DNA from: a virus
Virus record (IMG/VR): IMGVR_UViG_3300014720_000014
Span: 124,001 to 188,000 of that record
DNA length: 64,000 nt
Reading direction: 5' to 3' (one strand)
Below are positions 36,025-44,333 of this stretch, piece after piece. Each line of letters begins with the position of its first letter. Position 1 is the first letter of the stretch. A model generated the notes under the pieces. That model was not told the DNA's origin. It saw only the letters and a list, made by a program, of their open reading frames with translations, and did no database searches. The position numbers and the translations under genes are program-made.

Positions 36025-36786
36025 ATGAAAATAGTCTTAGTCACAGGGGGCTTTGACCCTATACACTCCGGGCACATTGCCTACTTCAAAGCAGCTAAAA
36101 CACTAGGTGATATGTTAATAGTTGGATTAAATTCTGACGAGTGGCTTGAACGTAAAAAAGGTCGCGCATTCATGCCATGGAATGAACGACTATGTATTAT
36201 CAATAATCTATCGATGGTAGATGAAGTCTACACCTTCGATGATTCAGATGGATCAGCTAAACATTTTATTCAACAAGTCAGAGCGCACTACTCCGATGCT
36301 CATTTAATTTTTGCTAATGGCGGCGACCGTACAGCATCAAATATTCCAGAAATGGATGTCATAGATAATAACATAGAGTTTGCCTTTGGTGTTGGAGGAG
36401 ATAATAAGAAAAATTCCAGCTCTTGGATTTTAGAAGAATGGAAAGCCCCTAAAACTTCAAGACCTTGGGGATATTACAGAGTTTTACACGAAAATAATAA
36501 AGAAGTCAAAGTTAAAGAATTAACTGTTGAGCCAGGCATGTGTCTAAGTATGCAACGGCATAAAGACAGGGCAGAATATTGGTTTATCTCAGAAGGAAGC
36601 GCAGAAGTCTATACAATAAATCGTAGTACAGATTCGGAGTTAATGGGTGTTTATCATAAACATCAATTTCTGTTTATTAGTAAAAATGAATGGCATCAGC
36701 TTTGCAATGGTACTAATGAACCTTTAAAAATTGTAGAGATACAATATGGCCAAGATTGTAAAGAAGAGGATATAGAAAGAAAATGA
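36025..36786 (+). CDS. Cytidylyltransferase-like / mannose-6-phosphate isomerase cupin fusion
   Basis: 253 residues in two domains. Residues 1-130 are a nucleotidyltransferase with GGFDPIHSGH at 8-17 and LNSDEW, like RfaE/HldE or glycerol-phosphate cytidylyltransferase. Residues 144-253 are a type II mannose-6-phosphate isomerase cupin: RPWGYY (146-151), VKELTVEPGMCLSMQRHKDR, and AEYWFISEG, with H179 and the E184-x-W pattern typical for the metal site. The pair could make an activated sugar. It opens the glycan block and overlaps the next GT gene by four bases. Confidence 0.85.
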   Translation: MKIVLVTGGFDPIHSGHIAYFKAAKTLGDMLIVGLNSDEWLERKKGRAFMPWNERLCIINNLSMVDEVYTFDDSDGSAKHFIQQVRAHYSDAHLIFANGGDRTASNIPEMDVIDNNIEFAFGVGGDNKKNSSSWILEEWKAPKTSRPWGYYRVLHENNKEVKVKELTVEPGMCLSMQRHKDRAEYWFISEGSAEVYTINRSTDSELMGVYHKHQFLFISKNEWHQLCNGTNEPLKIVEIQYGQDCKEEDIERK

Positions 36787-37454
36787 AAGTTTTTGTAGGC
36801 TATGACATTAGGGAAGATATCGCATATCAAGTGTGCGAATATAGTATTAAAAAGCACCAGCCTAAAGCAGAAGTTATTCCTCTTAAACAAAAAGAATTAA
36901 GACAAAGTGGAATCTATACAAGAGAGGTTGATCCTCTTAGTTCAACTGAATTTACATTCACTAGATTTTTAGTGCCGTATCTAACTGATTATAAAGGTTG
37001 GGCAGTATTTATAGATTGTGATTTTGTATTAGTAGAAGACATAAAAAATTTATTTGAACATGCCAATGATGATTATGCGGTGAAAGTAGTCAAACATGAT
37101 TATACTCCCAAAGAAGGATTTAAAATGGATGGCTGCAAACAATTGCCTTATCCTAGAAAAAATTGGAGCTCTGCAATATTATGGAATTGCGGACACCCTA
37201 AAAACAAACAATTAACTCCAGATGTTATTAATTCTCAAACAGGACAATTTCTTCATAGATTTCAATGGTTAGATGATAGCGAGATCGGAACACTTAGTCC
37301 CAGTTGGAATTGGTTAGCAGGATGGTATAAGGATCCGAACGACGGAGTTCCTTCTGCTATACATTATACCGAAGGCGGTCCGTGGTTCCAAGAATATAGA
37401 CGTTGTGAATATCATAAAATTTGGAAAAAATATCTTAAAGAAATGTTAAAATGA
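36783..37454 (+). CDS. GT-A-type glycosyltransferase (GT8-like)
   Basis: 223 residues. The start (MKVFVGYDIREDIAYQVCEYSI) and the DxD motif D78-C79-D80 in VFIDCDFVLV match GT-A glycosyltransferases near family 8 or its relatives. Later conserved Trp/Gly and His residues appear in GWYKDPNDG and AIHYTEGGPW. It should transfer a sugar from a nucleotide donor with a metal ion. It overlaps both neighbours by four bases, so it is co-expressed. Donor and acceptor are unknown. Confidence 0.82.
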   Translation: MKVFVGYDIREDIAYQVCEYSIKKHQPKAEVIPLKQKELRQSGIYTREVDPLSSTEFTFTRFLVPYLTDYKGWAVFIDCDFVLVEDIKNLFEHANDDYAVKVVKHDYTPKEGFKMDGCKQLPYPRKNWSSAILWNCGHPKNKQLTPDVINSQTGQFLHRFQWLDDSEIGTLSPSWNWLAGWYKDPNDGVPSAIHYTEGGPWFQEYRRCEYHKIWKKYLKEMLK

Positions 37455-38242
37455 TTTTTTTAAGCAAAGACGGTCAAGATGAATATATCAATATGTTTGC
37501 TAAAGGATGCAAGCAATCAATTACATCGACAGATGATTTTATTTTCGAAGATAGTGATAAGCCAATAATTTTAAGAGGTATTCTTAAGAAAAAAATCATT
37601 CATAAATGTTGGGAAGAAAAAAGAACGTTTTACTATATGGATACTGGATATTTTGGAAATGAAAGAACGGCAACTAATCCAAATGGTTGGAAATATTGGC
37701 ATAGGATAGTAAAAAACGATTTACAGCATGGTGAAATAATTCCTAGACCAGACGACAGGTTTAAACATTTTAAAAAAAAATTTCAACCGTGGAAAAAAAC
37801 TGGAAGGAAAATCTTAATCGCTAAACCAGATGATAAACCTATGAGATTTTATGATTACGACTTAGACACATGGTTAGCACATACTATAAAAGAGATTCAA
37901 AATCATACAGATCGACCAGTAATAATTAGAGATAGATCTCCAAAAAGAATTGATAGGATTGCTACAAATACTTTGCAGGAAGCACTTGATGACGATGTAT
38001 TTGCATTAGTTACATTTAACAGTGTGGCTGCAACAGAATCAATCTTTCATGGTATACCAACTTTTACACTAGCACCTGCTAATGCTGCAAGTCCTGTAAG
38101 TCTACAGGATTTATCAAGAATTAATGACCCGTATTATCCAGATAAAGATACTTTATATGCCTGGGCCTGTCATCTGTCTTATGGTCAGTTTCACACTTCT
38201 GAATTAAAAAATGGTAAGGCTATGGAGATGTTAAAATCATGA
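37451..38242 (+). CDS. NS-A-ES family putative glycosyltransferase, member 1
   Basis: 263 residues. This is the first of five similar proteins (37451, 38239, 39002, 40095, 42290). Shared features are an IDTGY- or MDTGY-like block followed by WHR.VKNDLQH, then a strand-loop-strand core ending in TFNSVAATES.FHGIPTF and a C-terminal [LH].YGQF...EL..GKA. The NS..A.ES...GIP signature recalls the donor-binding part of GT-B transferases such as capsule Kdo transferases. Function is inferred. Genes overlap by four bases on both sides. Confidence 0.6.
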   Translation: MIFLSKDGQDEYINMFAKGCKQSITSTDDFIFEDSDKPIILRGILKKKIIHKCWEEKRTFYYMDTGYFGNERTATNPNGWKYWHRIVKNDLQHGEIIPRPDDRFKHFKKKFQPWKKTGRKILIAKPDDKPMRFYDYDLDTWLAHTIKEIQNHTDRPVIIRDRSPKRIDRIATNTLQEALDDDVFALVTFNSVAATESIFHGIPTFTLAPANAASPVSLQDLSRINDPYYPDKDTLYAWACHLSYGQFHTSELKNGKAMEMLKS

Positions 38243-39018
38243 AAGATTTATCTTTAGAACAAAGTTTTATACAAGGATCAAATTTTTCATGCACCCAGGA
38301 TATCAACGATCTTTCTAAACCGATGGTAGTAAGAGGAGTTACGAGTAAAACAGAAATATTAGAATGTAAGAATTCTAATAGAGATTACTTTTACATTGAT
38401 ACTGGATATGTAGGAAATTTTCCTAGCGGAGGGAATCCTTCCGGCAAAAAACTTTGGCATAGAGTAGTAAAGAATGATTTACAACACACTCTACCGAAAA
38501 ATTTACCAGCCGATCGATGGAATAAACTATTAGAACAGGATTCAAGATTACGGTGGCAGGGTTGGAAAAATTATAAAAATAAAATTTTGCTGGTACTTCC
38601 TAATCCAAAAGCAACTAGATTTTATGATATAGATTGTGATAAATGGGTTAAAGAAACAACAGAAAAAATTAAAACTTATATAGACCTTCCGATCGAAATA
38701 AGAGTGAAAGGATCGAGAAGTGAAAGAAATATAGGATATTCTATATATTCGGCATTTGATAGCGGTGTATATGCTACGATTTCTTTTAATAGTATTGCTT
38801 CTCTAGAATCGGTATTATATGGTATACCCGCATTTGTTTCTGTACCATGTGCTGCATCTAGTTTATGTCCTACAGATCTTTCTTTATTAAAAAATTTACA
38901 TAAACCAGATCAAAAAGATATTTTAAAAGTATGTCATACTATAGCCTACGGGCAATTTACACAAGAAGAAATTCTCAAAGGTATAACTTGGAAAATAATT
39001 AATGAAACTACTGCTTAA
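38239..39018 (+). CDS. NS-A-ES family putative glycosyltransferase, member 2
   Basis: 259 residues, close to member 1: YFYIDTGYVGN, LWHRVVKNDLQH, a KILLVLPNP block, SFNSIASLESVLYGIPAFVSVP and a final IAYGQFTQEEILKG. The central Arg-rich IEIRVKGSRS corresponds to VIIRDRSPKR in member 1. It starts at the member 1 stop (ATGA) and overlaps member 3 by 17 bases. A tandem duplication with later divergence is the simplest origin. Activity is unknown. Confidence 0.6.
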   Translation: MKDLSLEQSFIQGSNFSCTQDINDLSKPMVVRGVTSKTEILECKNSNRDYFYIDTGYVGNFPSGGNPSGKKLWHRVVKNDLQHTLPKNLPADRWNKLLEQDSRLRWQGWKNYKNKILLVLPNPKATRFYDIDCDKWVKETTEKIKTYIDLPIEIRVKGSRSERNIGYSIYSAFDSGVYATISFNSIASLESVLYGIPAFVSVPCAASSLCPTDLSLLKNLHKPDQKDILKVCHTIAYGQFTQEEILKGITWKIINETTA

Positions 39019-40102
39019 CGATAAAGAGATAGCAAATTATCTTTCATCAGTTTTAAATCTTAAAGATTTAATTAAAGATATTGAGATAAAAGACGAACAT
39101 TTAGAATCAGTGATCAGCTGGTTTCTTTTAAAGAAAGAAAAAAAAATAGGCAAGGGCGATGATATTTTAGTACTTTCTGACAAACTGCAAGATAAAATTC
39201 ATCATGCTGTAAGTAAAGATTTAAGAACGTATACAAACAAAGTTAAAGAAACTGTTGATATATATAGAAAAAAATATTATTTAAATATTCATAAGCATAC
39301 AGATTTCATTCTAGAAAAAATAGGAGAAGATAAAGTTCTAGAATATTATAAAAATAGCGATTTAGAAGGGTTTATAAAATCTACAGGATTGCATATTGAT
39401 CCAACTAGCGTTTTAGTACGTAGAAAAAATTTTAACGATATAAAAACTAATTGTTTGTTAAGAAACACGGTGGGCAATGAATCATTTTTAGTTGATAAAC
39501 TCGAAGGAAATTTTCCGTTTTGGTTTATAGACAGCGGATATACAAATTTTATCGAACCAAATAAAAAATGGCATAGATTAGTTCGGAATCATTTACATAC
39601 CGGAAATTTATTTGAAGCTCCTGTAGACAGATTAGGAATTTTTAACACATATCCGAATAAATGGAGAACCTCTGGAGATAAAATACTTATAATCGAGCCG
39701 GGGGAATTTGCTGCTAAAATATTTAAGATTAATATTCAAGAATGGAAATATAATTTAGAGAAAGAATTAGAGCAGTATACAAATAAAAAGATTATTTTTA
39801 GAGAAAAAACTCCAAAGAAACAAAGATCTCCTCTCTACAAACATTTATTAGATGAAGACTATTATTGCGTTGTATCAATAAATTCAAACGCAGCTACAGA
39901 ATCGATATGGGCAGGAATCCCAACTATAACTTTAGATAGACACATTTCTAATCCAGTCTCAAAAAATAAAATTTCAGAAATTAATAATTTATATACTGGA
40001 TCTTTAGCTTCCTGGTTAGCGATGTTAAGTTATAGCCAGTTTACTTATGATGAATTACTGTCAGGCAAGGCGGCAAGAATAGTAAAAGAATATCATGTCT
40101 AA
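39002..40102 (+). CDS. NS-A-ES family putative glycosyltransferase, member 3 (extended)
   Basis: 366 residues. The first 130 form an extra Lys-rich helical region not found in the other members; its role is unknown. From about residue 135 it follows the family: FWFIDSGYTNF, KKWHRLVRNHLHTG, ILIIEPGE, IIFREKTPK, SINSNAATESIWAGIPTITLD and LSYSQFTYDELLSGKA. The strongest match is to member 1. It overlaps members 2 and 4. Confidence 0.58.
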   Translation: MKLLLNDKEIANYLSSVLNLKDLIKDIEIKDEHLESVISWFLLKKEKKIGKGDDILVLSDKLQDKIHHAVSKDLRTYTNKVKETVDIYRKKYYLNIHKHTDFILEKIGEDKVLEYYKNSDLEGFIKSTGLHIDPTSVLVRRKNFNDIKTNCLLRNTVGNESFLVDKLEGNFPFWFIDSGYTNFIEPNKKWHRLVRNHLHTGNLFEAPVDRLGIFNTYPNKWRTSGDKILIIEPGEFAAKIFKINIQEWKYNLEKELEQYTNKKIIFREKTPKKQRSPLYKHLLDEDYYCVVSINSNAATESIWAGIPTITLDRHISNPVSKNKISEINNLYTGSLASWLAMLSYSQFTYDELLSGKAARIVKEYHV

Positions 40103-41021
40103 GTATACCGCAGTTGCCTATTATGCTGGAATACCTCCTGGAAATAAAAATTTAGAAAAACCAGCAATATTAGATAATTTTATATCTGGAGTTAATATAA
40201 CAGGAGATATTGGCATATCGCATAAAGATATGACCGCTATTCCGTGTGATGTAGCGTTGATACAAGGATTTGTTCACGATAAGGGAAAAGATCTTCCTCA
40301 TCTTAAATTACGTAGATCCGCTATAGAACTACAGAAAAAAAATAATAAACGATCTTTAATTGTTGATAGTAATTTATTTCTTTATGCAGATCCGGGTAAT
40401 ACAAAAACGTATCTTAGATATAGTTTCGACGGAGTATTCCCAACTACAGGATTTTATTTTGATAAAGATGTAGATCCTAGCAGATGGACTAAAATTAGCA
40501 AAAATTTAAACATATCTCTTAAACCTTATAGAACACATGGAGAACACATATTAATCTGTCTTCAAAGAAATGGTGGGTGGAGTATGAGAGGTTTCAATGT
40601 GATCGAATGGATGAATCAAACTATCAATCAAGTAAGGCAATTTTCTAAAAAAAGACACATTATTGTACGAGCACATCCAGGCGATAAAAAAACAAAAGCT
40701 ATTTTACAAACAAACTTTAAAAATGTAAGCGTAAGTAAAAATGAAAGATTGATAGATGATTTAACAGGAGCATGGGCAACTATAGTTTATAACAGTAGCC
40801 CTAGTGTGGCTAGCCTTATTGAAGGAGTACCGGTGTTTTTAACTGATCCTACCCCGCAATATAGTCAGACATATGGAATATCTAATACAGAACTAAGATT
40901 ATTAGAATCACCATCGATGCCGGATAGACAAAATTGGATAGAGAGATTATCAATGTGCCACTGGGACTTCAATGAATTGAAATCTGGTGAAGCGTGGAAT
41001 TTTTTTAGAAAATATATTTAG
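40095..41021 (+). CDS. NS-A-ES family putative glycosyltransferase, member 4
   Basis: 308 residues. The N-terminal half differs from members 1-3 and looks like a second alpha/beta domain (AVAYYAGIPPGN, DVALIQGFVHD), as in the first half of GT-B proteins. The C-terminal half keeps the signature: HIIVRAHPGDKK, TIVYNSSPSVASLIEGVPVFLTDP, SMPDRQNWIERLSMCHWDFNELKSGEAW. This fuller layout supports a GT-B-like fold for the family. It ends four bases inside the minus-strand GT gene that follows. Confidence 0.6.
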   Translation: MSKYTAVAYYAGIPPGNKNLEKPAILDNFISGVNITGDIGISHKDMTAIPCDVALIQGFVHDKGKDLPHLKLRRSAIELQKKNNKRSLIVDSNLFLYADPGNTKTYLRYSFDGVFPTTGFYFDKDVDPSRWTKISKNLNISLKPYRTHGEHILICLQRNGGWSMRGFNVIEWMNQTINQVRQFSKKRHIIVRAHPGDKKTKAILQTNFKNVSVSKNERLIDDLTGAWATIVYNSSPSVASLIEGVPVFLTDPTPQYSQTYGISNTELRLLESPSMPDRQNWIERLSMCHWDFNELKSGEAWNFFRKYI

Positions 41022-41860
41022 ATGAATTGTTGCCAATAAGGTTCTTTTCGTTGTATTTTCAAATCTTCTCGTTTACTTCTTCCTAAATTTTTTCTAGATC
41101 CTTTTAGGTGATCGAGCCATGCACCCCAATCGCTGTTGATCAACGGATGTCCTTCACCTTTACTGTTTCCAGAAGCAGGTCTCAAATCATTTAGATGTTC
41201 TGCCCAGTCTAATTGTTTTAAAAATGGAAATTTCTTACGAACAGCATCAAACACAAAGCTATCGTGCCACTCCTCTAGCTGAAATATGCCAGCTTCGGCC
41301 TTATCGTACATTCTTTGGAATTCCATCAAGAACATTTTAGTCTGTTCAGATCTCAAATTCAAAGAATATAACCCGCATTCGGAATATTTTCCTTTTCTTC
41401 CTAAAAAACACAAATCTTTATTTCCCGGAATCATTTTTTCGATGTCCGAAATCGAAATAGAACTATGACATACCGTATCTGCGTCCATCCAAATTAAAAT
41501 ATCTGCGTCGGTTTCCTTGGCGCAATGGAATATTGCATAAACTTTATGAGCAAATCTAATAGCGTGCCATTTAAATCCCTTTCCGGCATCTTTTCTTTTA
41601 CTACGAACCGGGTCGTTGCTAACATCGCCATTGGCTTTAGGAACATTTTTCCATTTTTCTTTAAAATTCATTAATTCATTGACTGATTCTAAATTAATTA
41701 CTGAGATATTCGAAGCATCGGATATGATCGGTGTGCATTTCTCCGGATATACGTATAGTTTTACTTCTTTAGGCCAATTCTTGATGTAAGAATCTATCAT
41801 GCGCTGACCGTACGTGGTCAACCCATCTTGATTGAAAGTAGTTATTACTGCGAATTTCAT
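41018..41860 (-). CDS. GT-A-type glycosyltransferase on minus strand
   Basis: 280 residues from the ATG at 41860; longer in-frame starts exist but overlap the upstream gene. The motif IWMDADTV with D126-x-D128 marks a GT-A metal site. The start (MKFAVITTFNQDG) and this motif resemble the plus-strand gene at 46513 (MRVHVITTLHNDG, WLDSDV), so they are probably paralogues. It is transcribed against the surrounding cluster, together with the gene at 41857-42255. Acceptor unknown. Confidence 0.78.
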   Translation of the reverse strand: MKFAVITTFNQDGLTTYGQRMIDSYIKNWPKEVKLYVYPEKCTPIISDASNISVINLESVNELMNFKEKWKNVPKANGDVSNDPVRSKRKDAGKGFKWHAIRFAHKVYAIFHCAKETDADILIWMDADTVCHSSISISDIEKMIPGNKDLCFLGRKGKYSECGLYSLNLRSEQTKMFLMEFQRMYDKAEAGIFQLEEWHDSFVFDAVRKKFPFLKQLDWAEHLNDLRPASGNSKGEGHPLINSDWGAWLDHLKGSRKNLGRSKREDLKIQRKEPYWQQFI

Positions 41861-42255
41861 TTTATTTTTTCCCATACATGAAAAAACCCTTGTAAACTTG
41901 TGCAACCCCACCCTGTATCATAAAAAGGCTTACTAAAATTCCTTTCTATACAATCATTTCCTTGTACAAACACCTTTGATTCATTTCTTTGCCATATTAT
42001 TTTTATTTCATCTAGATGATTTAGTTTTTCAAGGTCGATAAAGATACTACCGATTTCGGTAAAACTGGTTAGATCAACAAATTCTTCTTTATAAATCAAA
42101 TTTTTCGCCTTTATTGTGGGCATTGGTTCGCCTAATACAAAAATTGTTTTGTAATTTTTAAGAATCTGTTCCAGATAACCAAAAGCCGTGCCTAAAATTA
42201 TACAATTATTGGTAGAATGCGAAATTTTTCTTAATCTTTTTTCGAATTTTGACAT
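41857..42255 (-). CDS. Hypothetical glycan-block protein on minus strand
   Basis: 132 residues. It has alternating strands (NCIILGTAFGYLEQIL, IFVLGEPMPTI, SIFIDLEKL) and an aromatic end (FYDTGWGC). The core pattern could be a Rossmann-type alpha/beta fold without a clear nucleotide motif. The stop overlaps the start of the minus-strand GT gene (ATGA), so the two are one unit. I do not recognise the family. A divergent promoter region lies upstream at 42256-42289. Confidence 0.55.
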   Translation of the reverse strand: MSKFEKRLRKISHSTNNCIILGTAFGYLEQILKNYKTIFVLGEPMPTIKAKNLIYKEEFVDLTSFTEIGSIFIDLEKLNHLDEIKIIWQRNESKVFVQGNDCIERNFSKPFYDTGWGCTSLQGFFHVWEKIK

Positions 42256-42261
42256 AATTCA

Positions 42262-42282
42262 TTAAATACGTATATTATTTAT
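42262..42282. promoter_or_regulatory. Divergent late-promoter-like pair
   Basis: On plus, TTAAATA at 42262-42268 precedes the ATG at 42290. On minus, ATAAATA (42276-42282) faces the gene starting at 42255. Both may drive divergent transcripts from a 34-base gap. Confidence 0.4.
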
Positions 42283-42289
42283 TATAAAA

Positions 42290-43114
42290 ATGCGTTTCAA
42301 ACTTTATCGCGAATACGGTGCTCTTAATAGCGGTCCGATCTTTGATGCTTTCGAACAAGGGATGCGCCATCTTGGGCACGAAACAGTCAATGACAATGAA
42401 GAAGTTTCTGTTATTTGGTCTGTTCTATGGTCTGGTAGGATGAAAAATAATAAATCTGTCTATTTAAAAGCTAAAAATGAGGGTAGACAAATTTGTATTA
42501 TCGAAGTAGGAAACTTGCGAAGGGGGATTACTTGGAGAATTTCATTGGACCATATCAATAATCTCGGAAACTTCGCTAATTCCTTCGATCTAGATCCGGA
42601 TAGACCACATAGGCTAGGAGTAAGTCTTATGCCGCTACCGCAAAAGCGTCGAGGAGAAATACTCATTGCCTGTCAACACCAGGAAAGTTTACAGTGGGAC
42701 GGGATGCCTCCAGCCAGAGTATGGTGTGAAGACATAATTACAAAAATAAAAAACTATACACATCGAAGAATTATAATTAGACCACATCCAAGATCCCCGT
42801 TTCCTTGCGCCATACCAAATATTTTAGTAGAAAAACCCAAAAAAATTGCTAACACCTACGATGATTTTGATATTAACTATAATTATCATTGTGTTATTAA
42901 TCATAATAGTGGTCCAGCTGTTCAAGCATCTATAAAAGGTGTTCCTGTACTTACAGATATGTCTAGTTTGGCTTATCCAATGTCTATGACGTGGAATGAA
43001 TTAGATAATCCGTATGTGCCTGATAGACAAGACTGGTTCCTTAAACTGTGTCATACCGAATACACCATAGAAGAAATTTCTAAAGGTGTTCCGTTAATCA
43101 GATTATTTTCTTGA
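42290..43114 (+). CDS. NS-A-ES family putative glycosyltransferase, member 5
   Basis: 274 residues. It keeps the C-terminal signature in weaker form: RRIIIRPHPRSPF, CVINHNSGPAVQASIKGVPVLTDM and YVPDRQDWFLKLCHTEYTIEEISKG. The PDRQ[DN]W block is shared with member 4. The N-terminal half (FDAFEQGMRHLGHE, SVIWSVLWSGRM) looks like the first Rossmann domain of a GT-B protein. It stands apart from members 1-4, divergent to the minus-strand gene pair. Its TGA stop is part of the next promoter's -35 box. Confidence 0.6.
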   Translation: MRFKLYREYGALNSGPIFDAFEQGMRHLGHETVNDNEEVSVIWSVLWSGRMKNNKSVYLKAKNEGRQICIIEVGNLRRGITWRISLDHINNLGNFANSFDLDPDRPHRLGVSLMPLPQKRRGEILIACQHQESLQWDGMPPARVWCEDIITKIKNYTHRRIIIRPHPRSPFPCAIPNILVEKPKKIANTYDDFDINYNYHCVINHNSGPAVQASIKGVPVLTDMSSLAYPMSMTWNELDNPYVPDRQDWFLKLCHTEYTIEEISKGVPLIRLFS

Positions 43115-43139
43115 CTTTTATCTTACATTGCTATAAAAT
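43111..43139 (+). promoter_or_regulatory. Sigma70-type promoter before the UvsW segment
   Basis: TTGACT, 17 bases, TAAAAT (or TATAAA with 15). The -35 box contains the TGA stop of the previous gene, as at gp1. The ATG is at 43146. Confidence 0.55.
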
Positions 43140-43145
43140 AGTAGC

Positions 43146-44333
43146 ATGATATCATCTCTTTCTGCAGAAGAAATCTTTTTAATATTTTATGATTTAGTTG
43201 ATAATGGAAAAATCAATATACAGCCGCACGACTGGTCTCCTTTGACAAGTTTTTTTACAAAAGTATATAATAAAGATCAGTTAACTAGAAATCAGGCCAA
43301 CTATATAGAAAAATTATTAGAAAAATATAAAAATGTATGCCTTCAAGCAGGATTTGATTACACCGACGTTTTAAATAATTTTAGATGGGATCAAGAATTT
43401 AGAGTTTTAGACCTATCCAAAAAACTTTATATAGAAACAAAAGACGGTGATTTAGAAATTTGTCTAAAATTTCCATATCAACTGAAAAAAGAGTTTGAAC
43501 AAGAAATAATTGCACGATTCGATTATACAGGGAAAAATAATTATTGGGATTTTGAGAGCAAAGTACGAAGACTAAGTTTTTATGATTATAATTTGATATC
43601 TATTTTTGAATTTGCTAATAAACACGCATTTACAATAGACGATTCCTTTCTCGATGCACTATCCACCGTCGAAGAAATTTGGCAAGAATCTGAAAATTTT
43701 AGCCCAAGGTCTGAAATAATAGATTCTAAAATCTGCCTCATCAACGCTAATCCAGATGCATATAATTTTTTTGAATCTAATCGAAGTGGTTATGTCATAG
43801 ACGATGCTTTACTTGCTAAATCAATGGGATATCCGCTGGACATCATTCCTCAAACATCCATCGAAAAATTAATATCCAGCGGAAATACCACTTTTTGGAT
43901 CAAGTCTCATGAAACATTTTTTTCTCTATATAAACAAATCACAGGAAAAGTTTGTATTATATTAGATCGAACTCTAAACATATTAGATTGGCTTAAATAT
44001 TTCGTACAATCAGCCGATAAATTCTCTGTATCTAGAGAAGAGATAAAAGTTTGTTTTAGAGAATCTAAAGAAACAAACTTAGGATTAAATGAATGGATTC
44101 GTCTGGCTGGTGTCGGAGGCAGTGTCGAAAATGGTAGGATATTAATTTTTGAAGCCAAACCAGCAAAATGGTTGTTTAAACATGAAGAACATGTTAAACT
44201 ATTAATTACTAACAATGTTTATCCTCCCGCAAATAATCTTACTAAAGACTATCTTAATGGTCATCCTTGTGTGATATATCTGGGAGATACAAAACCTACG
44301 GAACAGAGAGGACATAAGATTGTCGAATTGTAA
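43146..44333 (+). CDS. Unknown protein with HARP-like N-terminal pattern, upstream of uvsW
   Basis: 395 residues. The N-terminal half has LTRNQANYIEKLLEKYKNVCLQ and then ICLKFPYQ.KK.FEQEI..RFDYTGKNNYWDFESKVRRLSFYDYNL, a pattern like the HARP/substrate-recognition domains that precede SNF2- or UvsW-type helicases. No Walker A or DEAH box is seen, so it is not itself an active helicase. The C-terminal half is alpha/beta (ICLINANPDAYNFFE). It overlaps uvsW and has its own sigma70-type promoter, so it may act with UvsW. The HARP link is inference. Confidence 0.55.
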   Translation: MISSLSAEEIFLIFYDLVDNGKINIQPHDWSPLTSFFTKVYNKDQLTRNQANYIEKLLEKYKNVCLQAGFDYTDVLNNFRWDQEFRVLDLSKKLYIETKDGDLEICLKFPYQLKKEFEQEIIARFDYTGKNNYWDFESKVRRLSFYDYNLISIFEFANKHAFTIDDSFLDALSTVEEIWQESENFSPRSEIIDSKICLINANPDAYNFFESNRSGYVIDDALLAKSMGYPLDIIPQTSIEKLISSGNTTFWIKSHETFFSLYKQITGKVCIILDRTLNILDWLKYFVQSADKFSVSREEIKVCFRESKETNLGLNEWIRLAGVGGSVENGRILIFEAKPAKWLFKHEEHVKLLITNNVYPPANNLTKDYLNGHPCVIYLGDTKPTEQRGHKIVEL

